Source of the DNA: Jiella sonneratiae
Lineage (GTDB): Bacteria > Pseudomonadota > Alphaproteobacteria > Rhizobiales > Rhizobiaceae
Assembly (NCBI RefSeq): GCF_017353515.1
Contig: NZ_JAFMPY010000007.1
Location: 124,001-188,000 of the forward strand
Direction: 5' to 3'
Length of the DNA: 64,000 bases
In this document: positions 1-8,165 of the stretch, in pieces
Numbering within the stretch: the first letter of the stretch is position 1
How the letters are laid out: each line of letters starts with the position of its first letter
Translations under genes and position numbers: made by a program
The notes under the pieces: model-generated
Told to the model about the DNA's origin: nothing
The model's database searches: none
The model's input: only the letters and a program-made list of their open reading frames with translations

Positions 1-155
1 TCCTCGGTGCGCACCCTCACGACGACGGCGTCGCGCTTGATCGTGCGGCCGACGCCGAGCGTCACCTGTGCGGCTTCCGGCAGGGGATAGGACAGCGCGA
101 AGGCCTCGACGGCGGCGATGCGCAGGGCGCCCGGGGCCGTCGCCGGGCCGCTCAC
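1..155 (-). CDS. Mandelate racemase/muconate lactonizing enzyme family protein, N-terminal part only
   Basis: Only the first 51 codons are inside the window; the gene continues past the left edge. The translation opens with a Pro/Ala/Gly stretch and then IAAVEAFALSYPLPEA, followed by a segment ending VGRTIKRDAVVVRVRT, the pattern of the N-terminal capping domain of the enolase superfamily (family knowledge). The start is a GTG at 155-153 that overlaps the TGA of the UbiD gene (GTGA, 4 bases), so the two genes are translationally coupled. The catalytic barrel is not visible, so the substrate (sugar acid, mandelate-like or cycloisomerase) cannot be assigned. Confidence 0.7.
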   Translation of the reverse strand, partial: MSGPATAPGALRIAAVEAFALSYPLPEAAQVTLGVGRTIKRDAVVVRVRTE

Positions 156-1573
156 GACAGGACCTCGGCGAGCCTGGCCGCCGGGTCGAGGACGTCGTCG
201 AGATCGATCGCTTCCTCCCCCGGCACCCTGATCCGGCGGAACCTGAATTCCGGCGCCTTGGCCGGCACCGTCGCGTCGAAGCCGGTCTTGCAGCCGAGCC
301 CGTTGTCCGTCGAGGGATCGAGCTTCGAGCCCTGGCTGCCCGGGATCATCACCATGTCGCGGTCGGCCTGGAAACGGGTCGCGACGGCCCACTCGACCTC
401 CGTCGGATCGTGAATGTCGACGTCCTCGTCGACCACCACCACGTGCTTGATGTCGTAATGGGCGGCGAGGGCGGCCAGGATGACGTTCTTCGCCTCGCCC
501 GCCTCGCGCCGCCGCAGCTTGACGTGAAGGTGGTAGCGGCACACGCCGCCGCGCGACAGGTGCACGTCGACGACGCCGGGATGGCTGCGCCGCATCGTCG
601 CGAGGATCGTCGCCTCGCGCGGGATCCCGCCGAGGAGAAGATGTTCGAGACCGCCCCCGACGATGGTGTGGAACAACGGCCTGGAGCGCGTCGTCACGCG
701 GTCGACCTCGATCACGTGGCGGTCGTCGCGCTCGCCGTAATATTGCGGAAACTCCCCGAACGGGCCCTCCGGGGCGCGCCTGTTCGCCTTGAGACGTCCT
801 TCGACGACGATCTCGGAACGGGCCGGGACGCGAAGCTCGGATCCCTTGCAGCGAACGACTTCGAGCGGGGCGCCGCAGAGGGCGCCGGCGATGCCGAGCT
901 CGTCGAAGTCGATCGGCACGATCGCCTGGCTCGCGAGGAGGCAGGCCGGGCTCGCGCCGATGACGATGGCCACCGGAAGATCATGGCCGTCGGCTTCCGC
1001 GGCGTCGTTGAAGGCCAGCGTGTGCCGGGGCAGGAGCAGCGCGCCGAGCTCACGCGGGCCCGACAGCTGCAGGCGGTGGATCGCGACGTTCTGGGCGCCG
1101 GTCTTCGGATTGGCCGAGATCAGCAGTCCGGCGGTGATGTAGGCGCCGCTGTCGTGCTCGTTGTGGACCGGGATCGGCAAAAGGTCGGCGAGATCGAAGT
1201 CGTCTTCGTGGACGACCTCCTGGCACGGCGCGTTCTCGACCTCGACCGGGGCGAGGGGCCGCTGTTCCGCCGCCTGGAAGCGCTCCAGCAGCCGGTCCTC
1301 GGAAATGCCCAGCGCTTCCGCCATCCAGGCGCGGCGCGACAAGAGCCCAGAGACGACGGTTCCGGGATGTCCGGACGGATGGGGAAAGATCGTCGCCCGG
1401 TCGCCGTCGTTGCGGTTGGCGATGCCGGCGAGCATGAACCGCAGGTCGGTTTCCGGCCGGGCAATGGCCAGCCGGCCGGTCTCGTCCAGCCGCGTCAGCC
1501 AGCTCCGCAGGTCGAGATAGGCGTGCCGGGCCTCGTCCCGATCGGACTTTGCCGCTGCGACTGTCTGTTCCAC
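152..1573 (-). CDS. UbiD family decarboxylase
   Basis: A 473-residue protein of the prenylated-FMN-dependent UbiD family, which reversibly (de)carboxylates aromatic or alpha,beta-unsaturated acids in the cytoplasm. The region NVAIHRLQ (about residues 162-169) followed by GPRELGALLLPRH matches the prFMN/metal site, and PEGPFGEF (about 268-275) is the family hallmark around a catalytic glutamate. The frame stays open upstream to an ATG at 1633, but a GTG at 1573 has a strong GGGAGG ribosome site 8 bases before it, so I use that start. It is coupled to the downstream enolase-superfamily gene and divergent from a LysR gene. The cofactor-making UbiX is encoded at 2725. The family is clear; the substrate is unknown. 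Confidence 0.92.
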   Translation of the reverse strand: MEQTVAAAKSDRDEARHAYLDLRSWLTRLDETGRLAIARPETDLRFMLAGIANRNDGDRATIFPHPSGHPGTVVSGLLSRRAWMAEALGISEDRLLERFQAAEQRPLAPVEVENAPCQEVVHEDDFDLADLLPIPVHNEHDSGAYITAGLLISANPKTGAQNVAIHRLQLSGPRELGALLLPRHTLAFNDAAEADGHDLPVAIVIGASPACLLASQAIVPIDFDELGIAGALCGAPLEVVRCKGSELRVPARSEIVVEGRLKANRRAPEGPFGEFPQYYGERDDRHVIEVDRVTTRSRPLFHTIVGGGLEHLLLGGIPREATILATMRRSHPGVVDVHLSRGGVCRYHLHVKLRRREAGEAKNVILAALAAHYDIKHVVVVDEDVDIHDPTEVEWAVATRFQADRDMVMIPGSQGSKLDPSTDNGLGCKTGFDATVPAKAPEFRFRRIRVPGEEAIDLDDVLDPAARLAEVLS

Positions 1574-1618
1574 CCTGGCTTCCTCCCTTGCCGTCTTCGA
1601 GGCTAGTTCGGCGCGAGG

Positions 1619-1645
1619 CATCATTGCCAACAATTTGGGATGATG
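1619..1645. promoter_or_regulatory. Candidate LysR-type operator between ubiD and lysR
   Basis: The 107-base divergent intergenic region contains CATCAT at 1619-1624 and its inverse ATGATG at 1640-1645. Nested between them is CCAA-N4-TTGG (1627-1638). LysR regulators usually bind interrupted dyads in such divergent regions. The inner and outer dyads are half a base off a common centre, so this is a candidate only. Confidence 0.35.
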
Positions 1646-1680
1646 GCATCGATATCGTTGCGCTATGGGAGGGCGTCACG

Positions 1681-2604
1681 ATGGATCTGCGGCAGATGAG
1701 CTATTTCGTCGCGATGTACGAGGAGGGCTCCGTCACCCGCGCCGCCCAGCGGCTCAACATCGTGCAGCCCGCGGTCAGCGTGCAGCTGGCGCGTCTCGAG
1801 GAGGCGATCGGGCAGAAGCTGTTCTACCGCACCCCCAAGGGGATGGTGCCCACCCATGCGGGCGAGAACGCCTATCGCCGCTTCCTGCCGATCCTGCGCG
1901 AGGTCGAGCAGGCGCGTCGCGCGCTGACCGTCGACGGCGACGTCGTCAAGGGCCACGTCGCGTTGGGCGCGGTCTCCTCGGTTGCCAACAACGCCTTGTC
2001 GGAAACGCTTCGGATCTTCCACAGGCGCTATCCGGAAGTCACGCTCCGCGCGACGGGCGGCTACACCACGGACCTGATCGAGATGCTGCGAACCGCGCAG
2101 CTCGACCTGGTCATCGTCAACACGCCGTCACGCGGGGGCCGGGGGTTCGACACGCTGCCGATCATCAACGAGGATCTGGCGCTGATCTGCGACAGCGCCC
2201 ATCCGGCCCTGCCCGCCACCCTTCATCCGAGCGAGGTCGCCGCGCGCGACCTCGTCATTCCCTCCCATCGTCACGGCCTGCGGCTGATCATCGACGCCGC
2301 CTTCGCGGTGCACGACCTGGCGCTCGTGCCGCGCATGGAATTCGACGAGCTGAAGACGATCGAGGAGTTTCTCCTCGACAGCCGCTTCGCCACGATCCTG
2401 CCGCCGATCGCCGTGCATCGGGCGCTGATGACCGGCCGGCTCCGCATGCATCCGATCGTGCCCTCCGTGCCCCGGCGGCTGGTCTGCCTGTCGAACACGG
2501 CGCGGCCCCTGGGGCAGGCGGCCCAGCTCTTCGTCGAGGAACTGCGCGAACGGATGATCGAGGTGAGCGCCAAGCTCACCAGGGCGATCGGGGCAAACCC
2601 ATAG
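1681..2604 (+). CDS. LysR family transcriptional regulator
   Basis: A 307-residue LysR-type regulator. The N-terminal winged helix-turn-helix is clear (about residues 4-63, with SVTRAAQRLNIVQPAVSVQL at 17-36), followed by the effector-binding domain in two lobes. The start is the ATG at 1681, preceded by GGGAGGGCGTCACG; the upstream in-frame extension is not LysR-like. It is divergent from the UbiD/enolase-superfamily genes and 120 bases upstream of UbiX. By family habit it probably controls the UbiD operon in response to a pathway acid; that is inference. Confidence 0.93.
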   Translation: MDLRQMSYFVAMYEEGSVTRAAQRLNIVQPAVSVQLARLEEAIGQKLFYRTPKGMVPTHAGENAYRRFLPILREVEQARRALTVDGDVVKGHVALGAVSSVANNALSETLRIFHRRYPEVTLRATGGYTTDLIEMLRTAQLDLVIVNTPSRGGRGFDTLPIINEDLALICDSAHPALPATLHPSEVAARDLVIPSHRHGLRLIIDAAFAVHDLALVPRMEFDELKTIEEFLLDSRFATILPPIAVHRALMTGRLRMHPIVPSVPRRLVCLSNTARPLGQAAQLFVEELRERMIEVSAKLTRAIGANP

Positions 2605-2724
2605 CGCCGCGCTATCGGGAGGATTGCGGGAAACGACTGGACCGCTGCAACGCCCGCATGGTCTCTTCCGCGTCGGCCGCAACCGGCGACAAGCCGCAAC
2701 GACGGCCGTGGGAGGAGCGACGAC

Positions 2725-3306
2725 ATGGCAGCGATGCCGAAACGCCGGCTGATCGTGGGCATCTCCGGCGCATCCGGAACGATCTACGGCATCCGGCTCC
2801 TGGAACTCCTGCGCAACCTGCCCATCGAGACGCATCTCGTCATGTCGCGATCGGCCGAGGTCACGGCCGCCTACGAGACGGACATGAAGATCGCCGAGAT
2901 CCGGGCGCTCGCCGACGTCGCCTGGCGGCAGGAGGACATCGCCGCCTCGATCTCCTCGGGCTCGTTCAAGACCATGGGGATGATCGTCGCCCCCTGCTCG
3001 GTCCGGTCGATGTCGGAGATTTCGACGGGCGTCACCTCGACGCTCCTGACCCGTGCGGCCGACGTCGTCCTGAAGGAGCGGCGCCGGCTGGTGCTGATGC
3101 TGCGCGAGACGCCGCTTCACACCGGCCATCTGAGGACGATGACCCAGCTTTCCGAAATGGGGGCGATCATCGCGCCGCCGGTTCCCGCCTTCTACGCCCG
3201 GCCGGAAACGCTGCTGGACATGGTGGATCACACGCTCGGGCGCATGCTCGACCTGTTCGACATCGACGTCGGCACGGTCCGGCGCTGGAAGGACAGCGGA
3301 GAGTAG
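2725..3306 (+). CDS. UbiX family flavin prenyltransferase
   Basis: A 193-residue flavoprotein that prenylates FMN to make the prFMN cofactor needed by UbiD enzymes. Visible hallmarks are the N-terminal GISGASGTIYGIRLL, the phosphate/flavin segment APCSVRSMSEISTGV, and RETPLHTGHL, which carries the conserved Glu. The start has a GGGAGGAG ribosome site 7 bases upstream. Its length matches UbiX/Pad1 proteins. A UbiX next to a UbiD strongly implies that the pair works together rather than in ubiquinone synthesis. Confidence 0.93.
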   Translation: MAAMPKRRLIVGISGASGTIYGIRLLELLRNLPIETHLVMSRSAEVTAAYETDMKIAEIRALADVAWRQEDIAASISSGSFKTMGMIVAPCSVRSMSEISTGVTSTLLTRAADVVLKERRRLVLMLRETPLHTGHLRTMTQLSEMGAIIAPPVPAFYARPETLLDMVDHTLGRMLDLFDIDVGTVRRWKDSGE

Positions 3307-3359
3307 GGCCGCCCGCTAAAACCAGGAGGCATCGAAGATGACTCCTGGCCCCGAATCTG

Positions 3360-3395
3360 GATTTTCACCAAGCCTTTGGCTTGGCATTGAAAATC
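3360..3395. terminator. Bidirectional hairpin between convergent ubiX and the hydroxyacid-dehydrogenase operon
   Basis: GATTTTCA (3360-3367) pairs with TGAAAATC (3388-3395), and inside it CCAAGCC-TTT-GGCTTGG (3368-3384) forms a tight stem. The A/T outer arms give a T-run on either strand, as expected for a shared terminator between convergent genes. Confidence 0.6.
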
Positions 3396-3442
3396 GAGAT
3401 GTGTTCAACGGGCGGACGCGTCAGCGTCTTCGCGCGTTTGAA

Positions 3443-3934
3443 TCAGGCCGTCAGGTCGGCGAGCCTTGCGAGGTCGGGATCGTCGGGCGCAGCCGCCATG
3501 ACGCGGCGCAGATTGGCGAGCGCGGTTTCGGCGTCGGCGTCGGCCCCGGCCAATTCGGCAGTCGCCGCCCAGGCCTCCAGCAGACCGAGTTCCAGGCGTT
3601 CCGTTTCGATCTCGGCCGCCTGCAGCTTCGCCCGAACGCCGTCCCGGTCTTCCGGCGTCGGCCCATGCTCGGGCATCGGCCAGTCCTTCATCGCACGCCG
3701 GGCCTGGCGAAGCGGGAGGACGACGCTCCTGTGCCAGCTTTCGACCGCAGCGGCCGGATCGTCCGTCGGGCCGAGGGCGCGGCCGCGCGCAGCCAGCCAG
3801 AGGGCGAGGAACAGGAGATTGACGTCGGCGCCGTGGCGCTCCTGCAGGGCGAGGCAGAGCGTCGAGACGCCGTCACGGCGATAGCGCCCGAGCGTCCATT
3901 CCCAGAGCCGCGGGATCTCCCCCGGCGCGCTCAT
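3443..3934 (-). CDS. TIGR02444/DUF2390 family protein
   Basis: A 163-residue cytoplasmic protein. The N-terminal half (LWEWTLGRYRRDGVSTLCLA, then LQERHGADVNLLFLALWLA) is the signature of the TIGR02444 (DUF2390) family, whose function is not known to me. The start ATG overlaps the stop of the upstream hydroxyacid dehydrogenase (ATGA), so it is the last gene of a three-gene operon. The C-terminal half is Ala/Asp/Glu-rich and helical. Whether it serves the pathway or is only co-transcribed cannot be told. Confidence 0.8.
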   Translation of the reverse strand: MSAPGEIPRLWEWTLGRYRRDGVSTLCLALQERHGADVNLLFLALWLAARGRALGPTDDPAAAVESWHRSVVLPLRQARRAMKDWPMPEHGPTPEDRDGVRAKLQAAEIETERLELGLLEAWAATAELAGADADAETALANLRRVMAAAPDDPDLARLADLTA

Positions 3935-5184
3935 TGCGCGGCGAGCTCCGCGACATGCGCCTTCGACGCGGGAAAATCGAAGCGGCCGGGATGGCGGATC
4001 GCCGCCTCGCGCAGGTCGGGCACGCTCCAGGCGCCGGACTGGGCCATGGCGACGGCCAACTCGTCCCGGAGCATGCGGGCGACGAAGGCGCCGCCCTCGT
4101 CCCCCGCCGCCGCGAGGCCCCAGAGAAAGGCGCGGCCGCAGAAGACGGCGTCGGCGCCCAGCGCGACCGCGCGGGCAGCATCGAGGCCGGACCGCACGCC
4201 GCTGTCAAACAGGATCTTCGCCCGGCCCGCCACCCGGTCCACGATCGCCGGCAGGACGTCGATCGGCGCCGGCGCGGCGTCGGACTGCCGGCCGCCATGG
4301 TTCGAGACCATCACCGCGTCGACGCCGGCCGCAAGCGCCCGCTCGGCGTCCTCCGGATGCAGGACGCCCTTGACCACCACGGCACGCGAGAAGGCCTTGC
4401 GCATGCGCGCGATCTCCGACCAGCTGAAGCTTCCGACCAGTTCCTTCTGGACGAAGGAGGCGATGCGGTCGAGGGTCGGGGTTCCTTCGACGTATCGATT
4501 GATCGAGCCGAAGCCGGGCATTCCGGCACGCAGCAGCGCGCGCGTCCAGGCCGGCGAGCGGGCGACCTGCCAGACGGTGGATGGTCGTGTGCGGAACGGT
4601 ACGACCAGCCGGTTGGCGAGATCGCGCGGGCGCTTGGCCCGGACCGGCGCGTCGAGGGTCGCGACGATCGCCGACATGCCGGCCGCCTCGGCCCGGGCGA
4701 TCATGTCGAAGGTCACCCGGTGGTCGTCGCGCGGGAAGCCGTAGAGCTGCAGCCAGGCGTTCGGCCCGGCGATCCCGGCGACCTCTTCGAGCGCGCTGTC
4801 GGCGAGGGTGCCGGTGATGTACGGAATGTTTTCGTCGCGGGCGGCACGTGCGAGGCAGCGCGAACTGCCCGGCCAGGCGAGCGCGTCCATGCCCACCGGC
4901 GAGATGCCGATCGGCGCCGAATAGCGCCGGCCGAAGAACTCCACCTGCGTGTCGGCCTTGCCCATGACGCCGTAGCGCGGAACGATCGCGACCCGGTCCA
5001 GCGCACGCCTGTTGACGTCGATGCCGACGTCGGCGCCGGTTCCGCCGTGAACGAAATCCCAGGCGAAGCGGGGGATCCGCCGCCGGGCGCGCGCCTCCAG
5101 GAACTCGTAGGTCGGGTGCCGCTGCAGGAGCCGCGCCGCCGCATCGGTGCGCGAGCCGGCGCCCCATCCCCCCGCGCGCGCCAT
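3931..5184 (-). CDS. FMN-dependent alpha-hydroxy-acid dehydrogenase/oxidase
   Basis: A 417-residue member of the lactate/mandelate dehydrogenase and glycolate oxidase family, which oxidises an L-2-hydroxy acid to the 2-keto acid using FMN in a TIM barrel. Visible are an N-terminal segment RRRIPRFAWDFVHGG, the catalytic VSNHGGRQSD (His plus Arg) and the FMN-phosphate region SGVRSGLDAARAVALGADAV. The start ATG at 5184 shares one base with the stop of the ThDP enzyme (TGATG). Standing between a ThDP enzyme and a TIGR02444 gene, it could make the 2-keto acid that the ThDP enzyme cleaves. The specific substrate is not visible. Confidence 0.9.
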   Translation of the reverse strand: MARAGGWGAGSRTDAAARLLQRHPTYEFLEARARRRIPRFAWDFVHGGTGADVGIDVNRRALDRVAIVPRYGVMGKADTQVEFFGRRYSAPIGISPVGMDALAWPGSSRCLARAARDENIPYITGTLADSALEEVAGIAGPNAWLQLYGFPRDDHRVTFDMIARAEAAGMSAIVATLDAPVRAKRPRDLANRLVVPFRTRPSTVWQVARSPAWTRALLRAGMPGFGSINRYVEGTPTLDRIASFVQKELVGSFSWSEIARMRKAFSRAVVVKGVLHPEDAERALAAGVDAVMVSNHGGRQSDAAPAPIDVLPAIVDRVAGRAKILFDSGVRSGLDAARAVALGADAVFCGRAFLWGLAAAGDEGGAFVARMLRDELAVAMAQSGAWSVPDLREAAIRHPGRFDFPASKAHVAELAAQ

Positions 5185-6866
5185 CAGTAGTCCACCACGA
5201 CGTTGAGGAGCGCCTGCCGACCTTCCGCGACCGCGGCGAGCGCCCGTTCGAGCGCCGGTTTCAACCCCTCGACCGTGTCGACGCGCTCGCCATGGCCCTT
5301 GGCGCCCGCAAGACACTCGAAGGCCGGCGAGGGCGCCAGATCGGCGAGCATCCGGCCCGCACCCTTCGCCGCCGCCCCCTTCGGATACATGGCCATGGTG
5401 GCGTTGCGCACAGCTCCGTGCAGCGCATTGTTGAACACGACGGTGAGGATCGGCAGGCCGTGGGCCTCTGCCACCCAGTGGCAGGCCGTGGGATTGGCGA
5501 AGATGTAGGCGCCGTCGCCGAGCGTCGCGACGACGGTCTTTTCCGGCGTGGCTAGCTTGATGCCGAGGGCGGCGCCGAGCCCCCAGCCGAGGCCCCCAGC
5601 AGGGCTCAGACCATAATAGGTGCCGGGGCGGGTTCGCTCGCAGTGCTCGACCCTGAGCGGATATTCGTTGACGATCACGGCCTCAGGACCGGCGACCTCG
5701 CCGATCACCCGGCTGACATATTCGGGCGTGAGCGCGTCCCCCGGCTCGGCCTTCGCCGCCTGCGCCTCGCGCCCAGCCGCGATCTTCGGGACCAGACGTT
5801 CCCGCCGCCTTGCGGCGAGCGCGTCGTCCGGCTTCATCTCTTGCAACAACGCCGAGAGGAACCGCGCCGGCTCGGCGGCGATCGACAGGTCCGAGGGAAA
5901 GCTGCGCATCGGATAGCGGGCGAAGACCGGGTCCTCCCCCACGTGGAAGACCTTGCAGCCTTCCGGCGGGCTCGCGAAATTCGGGATCCAGGGCACGTCG
6001 CAGTCGAGGACCAGGACGACGTCCGCTTCGCGGACATAGGGCGCCGGGTCGTGGCCGGCATTCATCGGATGGTCGGAGGCGATCGACACGAAGCGCTGGT
6101 GCAGATTGGCGACCGGGATCGCATGGCGCTCGGCGAGCGTCGACAGAAGCTCGAAGGCGAGGGCGCTCCGCCCGGCATTGGCCGTGACGACGACCGGACG
6201 CTCGGCCGCCGAGAGGGCCGCCGCGACCGTCTTCACGTGGTCGTCATGGGGGGCACCCGGCTGCACGGGGGGGCGCGGCGCGACGGTGTCGGTGCCGAAT
6301 GCCGGCGCGGCCAGGACGTCGCGGGGAAGCGTCAGATAGACCGGGCCCTTCGGGCTGCTTTCCGCCACCTCGCAGGCGCGGGCGATCACGTCGGCGGTCT
6401 GCTCCGGCAGATGCAGCTCGTAGTCCCACTTCACCGCCTCGCGGATCATGCCCGCCTGGTCGAACATCTCCTGTGCCCAGTGGATGTAACGGGTGCGGGT
6501 TCCGTGGCGGCCCTTTTCGGAAAAGGGCGAGCGGCCGGCCAGCACCAGCACCGGCACCTGCTCGCGCGAGGCGTCCATGACGGCGTTGATCGTGTTCGCC
6601 GTGCCGACATTGACATGCACCATGACGGCCTGCATCCGCCCGGTCGCGAGCCAGACGCCGTGGGCCATCGCGACGGCGGCGTTCTCGTGCGGGACCACCA
6701 GCGGGCGCGGCAGGTCGGTGCCGTCCTTCTCGGCGCGCGAATAGGCCTCGACGACGGGAGGAAAGTCCGTCCCGCCGTTGGCGAACAGGAAGTCGATCCC
6801 CTGGCGGCGGAGCTGCCGCAGCAGGATTTCCGCCGCCTCCGGCGCTTCGATCCGAGACTGATGCAT
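5184..6866 (-). CDS. Thiamine diphosphate-dependent enzyme (acetolactate synthase/benzoylformate decarboxylase superfamily)
   Basis: A 560-residue three-domain ThDP enzyme. The pyrimidine-binding domain carries VPHENAAVAMAHG with the cofactor-activating Glu at about 61. The ThDP/Mg motif is GDGAYIF at about 447 with the partner NN roughly 28 residues later. The family includes acetolactate synthase, benzoylformate decarboxylase and oxalyl-CoA decarboxylase; I cannot choose among these by eye. It is the first gene of an operon with an FMN hydroxyacid dehydrogenase and TIGR02444 protein. A tight palindrome lies about 50 bases upstream of its ATG. Confidence 0.9.
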   Translation of the reverse strand: MHQSRIEAPEAAEILLRQLRRQGIDFLFANGGTDFPPVVEAYSRAEKDGTDLPRPLVVPHENAAVAMAHGVWLATGRMQAVMVHVNVGTANTINAVMDASREQVPVLVLAGRSPFSEKGRHGTRTRYIHWAQEMFDQAGMIREAVKWDYELHLPEQTADVIARACEVAESSPKGPVYLTLPRDVLAAPAFGTDTVAPRPPVQPGAPHDDHVKTVAAALSAAERPVVVTANAGRSALAFELLSTLAERHAIPVANLHQRFVSIASDHPMNAGHDPAPYVREADVVLVLDCDVPWIPNFASPPEGCKVFHVGEDPVFARYPMRSFPSDLSIAAEPARFLSALLQEMKPDDALAARRRERLVPKIAAGREAQAAKAEPGDALTPEYVSRVIGEVAGPEAVIVNEYPLRVEHCERTRPGTYYGLSPAGGLGWGLGAALGIKLATPEKTVVATLGDGAYIFANPTACHWVAEAHGLPILTVVFNNALHGAVRNATMAMYPKGAAAKGAGRMLADLAPSPAFECLAGAKGHGERVDTVEGLKPALERALAAVAEGRQALLNVVVDY

Positions 6867-6911
6867 CGCTTCGTCCTCCCTCGGGACAGAAGCTACGGAT
6901 GACGGCCATCA

Positions 6912-6932
6912 ATGCAAATGACATGTTTGCAT
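6912..6932. promoter_or_regulatory. Operator-like perfect inverted repeat upstream of the ThDP-enzyme operon
   Basis: ATGCAAA (6912-6918), 7 bases, TTTGCAT (6926-6932): 7-base arms without mismatch, 46 bases upstream of the ATG at 6866. Size and position fit a dimeric repressor or activator site. No regulator gene is adjacent, so the binding protein is unknown. Confidence 0.5.
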
Positions 6933-7280
6933 GGATTCGATAGCTGTGGGCTATGGCCTGGGAGGGCTCGACGCGTGGACGGCCACGATGGACGCGGCCG
7001 TCGGTCGTGAGCCCGGTCCGGCAGGGACTATCGTTCGTGCACGCGATGGCAACCGGGCGGCAACGGCGCCATGCGTGTGTCGAGCGGGGCACCGGCGCTC
7101 CTGCCGCTCTCGCCGGCGCCTGCGCGGCTCTGCACCGCCGGATCACGCAGCGTCGAGGGCTCGCCTTTGCCCCTGGGTGGCGGCGGCCGCCGTATCGGCG
7201 CGGCCGTGGCCCGAAGCCGGCGCGCAATCGGGGTCGCCCTTCGCGCCGAAACGTCTACCGCCCCGGGCAACCCGACGACG
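6933..7280. other. Non-coding stretch between two operons of the same strand
   Basis: About 350 bases between the palindrome and the end of the amidohydrolase gene. Open frames exist on both strands, but their products are Arg/Ala-rich and low complexity, with no family signature, and I see no convincing ribosome site. I see no clear terminator with a T-run. Confidence 0.5.
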
Positions 7281-8153
7281 TCAGGCGAAGCCGAAGAGCT
7301 TTGCCGGATTGTCGACGAGAATCCTCGTGAGATCCGCTTCCTCCGGGGCGTAGCGGTAGAGGAGCTCGAGCAGATCCGCGTCGTTGGGCGGCTGCTGCTT
7401 CGACACCGGATGCGGCCAGTCCGTCGCCCAGACCACCCGGTCGGGAGCGTGGACAATGAGCTTTCGCGCCAGAGGCACGACGTCGTCGAAGGGCGCGCCG
7501 GTTTTCGAGATCTTCTCGCCGAGCGACAGCATCACCCAGAAATTGCCCTTGTCGAGAAGGTCGAGCAGCGCGCGGAAGCTCGGATCGTCTTCGCCTTTGG
7601 CGGCGTCGACCCGCCCCATGTGGTCGATCAGGACGGGCAGCGTCAGGTCGCGCAGGCGGTCGAGGCTGCCGGCGATGCCGGTCTGTTCGGGCTGCACCTT
7701 CATGTACCAGCCGAGATCCGTCAGCTTGCCGACCGCCCGGTCGAAGGCCGCGTCGTCGAGCACCGCGCCGAGCGCCGCCCGGAAGCTGAAGCGTGCGCCG
7801 TTGATCCCGGCGGCGTCGAGCTCTTCCAGATAGGCGTCGTCGCGCTCGCCGAAGACCAGGGCGTTGGCGCAGCCCTTGTAGTTCGGGCCCAGAGCCTTCA
7901 GCCCGTCGAGCACCACCCGGTGATCGGCGCCGTAGGTCGTGGTCTGGACGATGATGCCGCGCTCGATGCCGAGCTGGGCGTGGACGTGCCGTGCCCGTTC
8001 CCAGGTGGCGGAGGGCATGTGATAGGCCGCCCCCGGCCGGGTCGGATAGACCGCCGGATCGCCCAGCACGTGGAACTGGCTGTCGCAGCTCTTCGGCGGC
8101 GGCAGGCGGACGGGACGCCGGGGCTCGGGGTCGAAGGGATAGTAGTCCGGCAT
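7281..8153 (-). CDS. Amidohydrolase family protein, 2-pyrone-4,6-dicarboxylate lactonase-like (COG3618 type)
   Basis: A 290-residue TIM-barrel hydrolase resembling LigI-type lactonases. Conserved features are the N-terminal CDSQFHVLGD, VLIDHMGR in the middle and VVWATDWPHP near the end, whose Asp is the catalytic base in the family. The usual HxH of strand 1 reads QxH here (SQFH), compatible with lactonases that do not need a metal. It is the last gene of a five-gene operon, 12 bases after RidA. It probably opens a lactone or related ring intermediate; the substrate is inference. Confidence 0.85.
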   Translation of the reverse strand: MPDYYPFDPEPRRPVRLPPPKSCDSQFHVLGDPAVYPTRPGAAYHMPSATWERARHVHAQLGIERGIIVQTTTYGADHRVVLDGLKALGPNYKGCANALVFGERDDAYLEELDAAGINGARFSFRAALGAVLDDAAFDRAVGKLTDLGWYMKVQPEQTGIAGSLDRLRDLTLPVLIDHMGRVDAAKGEDDPSFRALLDLLDKGNFWVMLSLGEKISKTGAPFDDVVPLARKLIVHAPDRVVWATDWPHPVSKQQPPNDADLLELLYRYAPEEADLTRILVDNPAKLFGFA

Positions 8154-8165
8154 GTCCGGCTCCGT

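Noticed and set aside
68-1606. Long open frame on the plus strand opposite ubiD
   Set aside because: Antisense shadow of UbiD; Arg/Asp-rich with no family pattern, while the minus frame has clear UbiD motifs.
6931-7353. 140-residue plus-strand frame in the gap after the ThDP operon
   Set aside because: Low-complexity Arg/Ala/Ser product, begins inside the palindrome and runs into the end of the amidohydrolase gene; no ribosome site.
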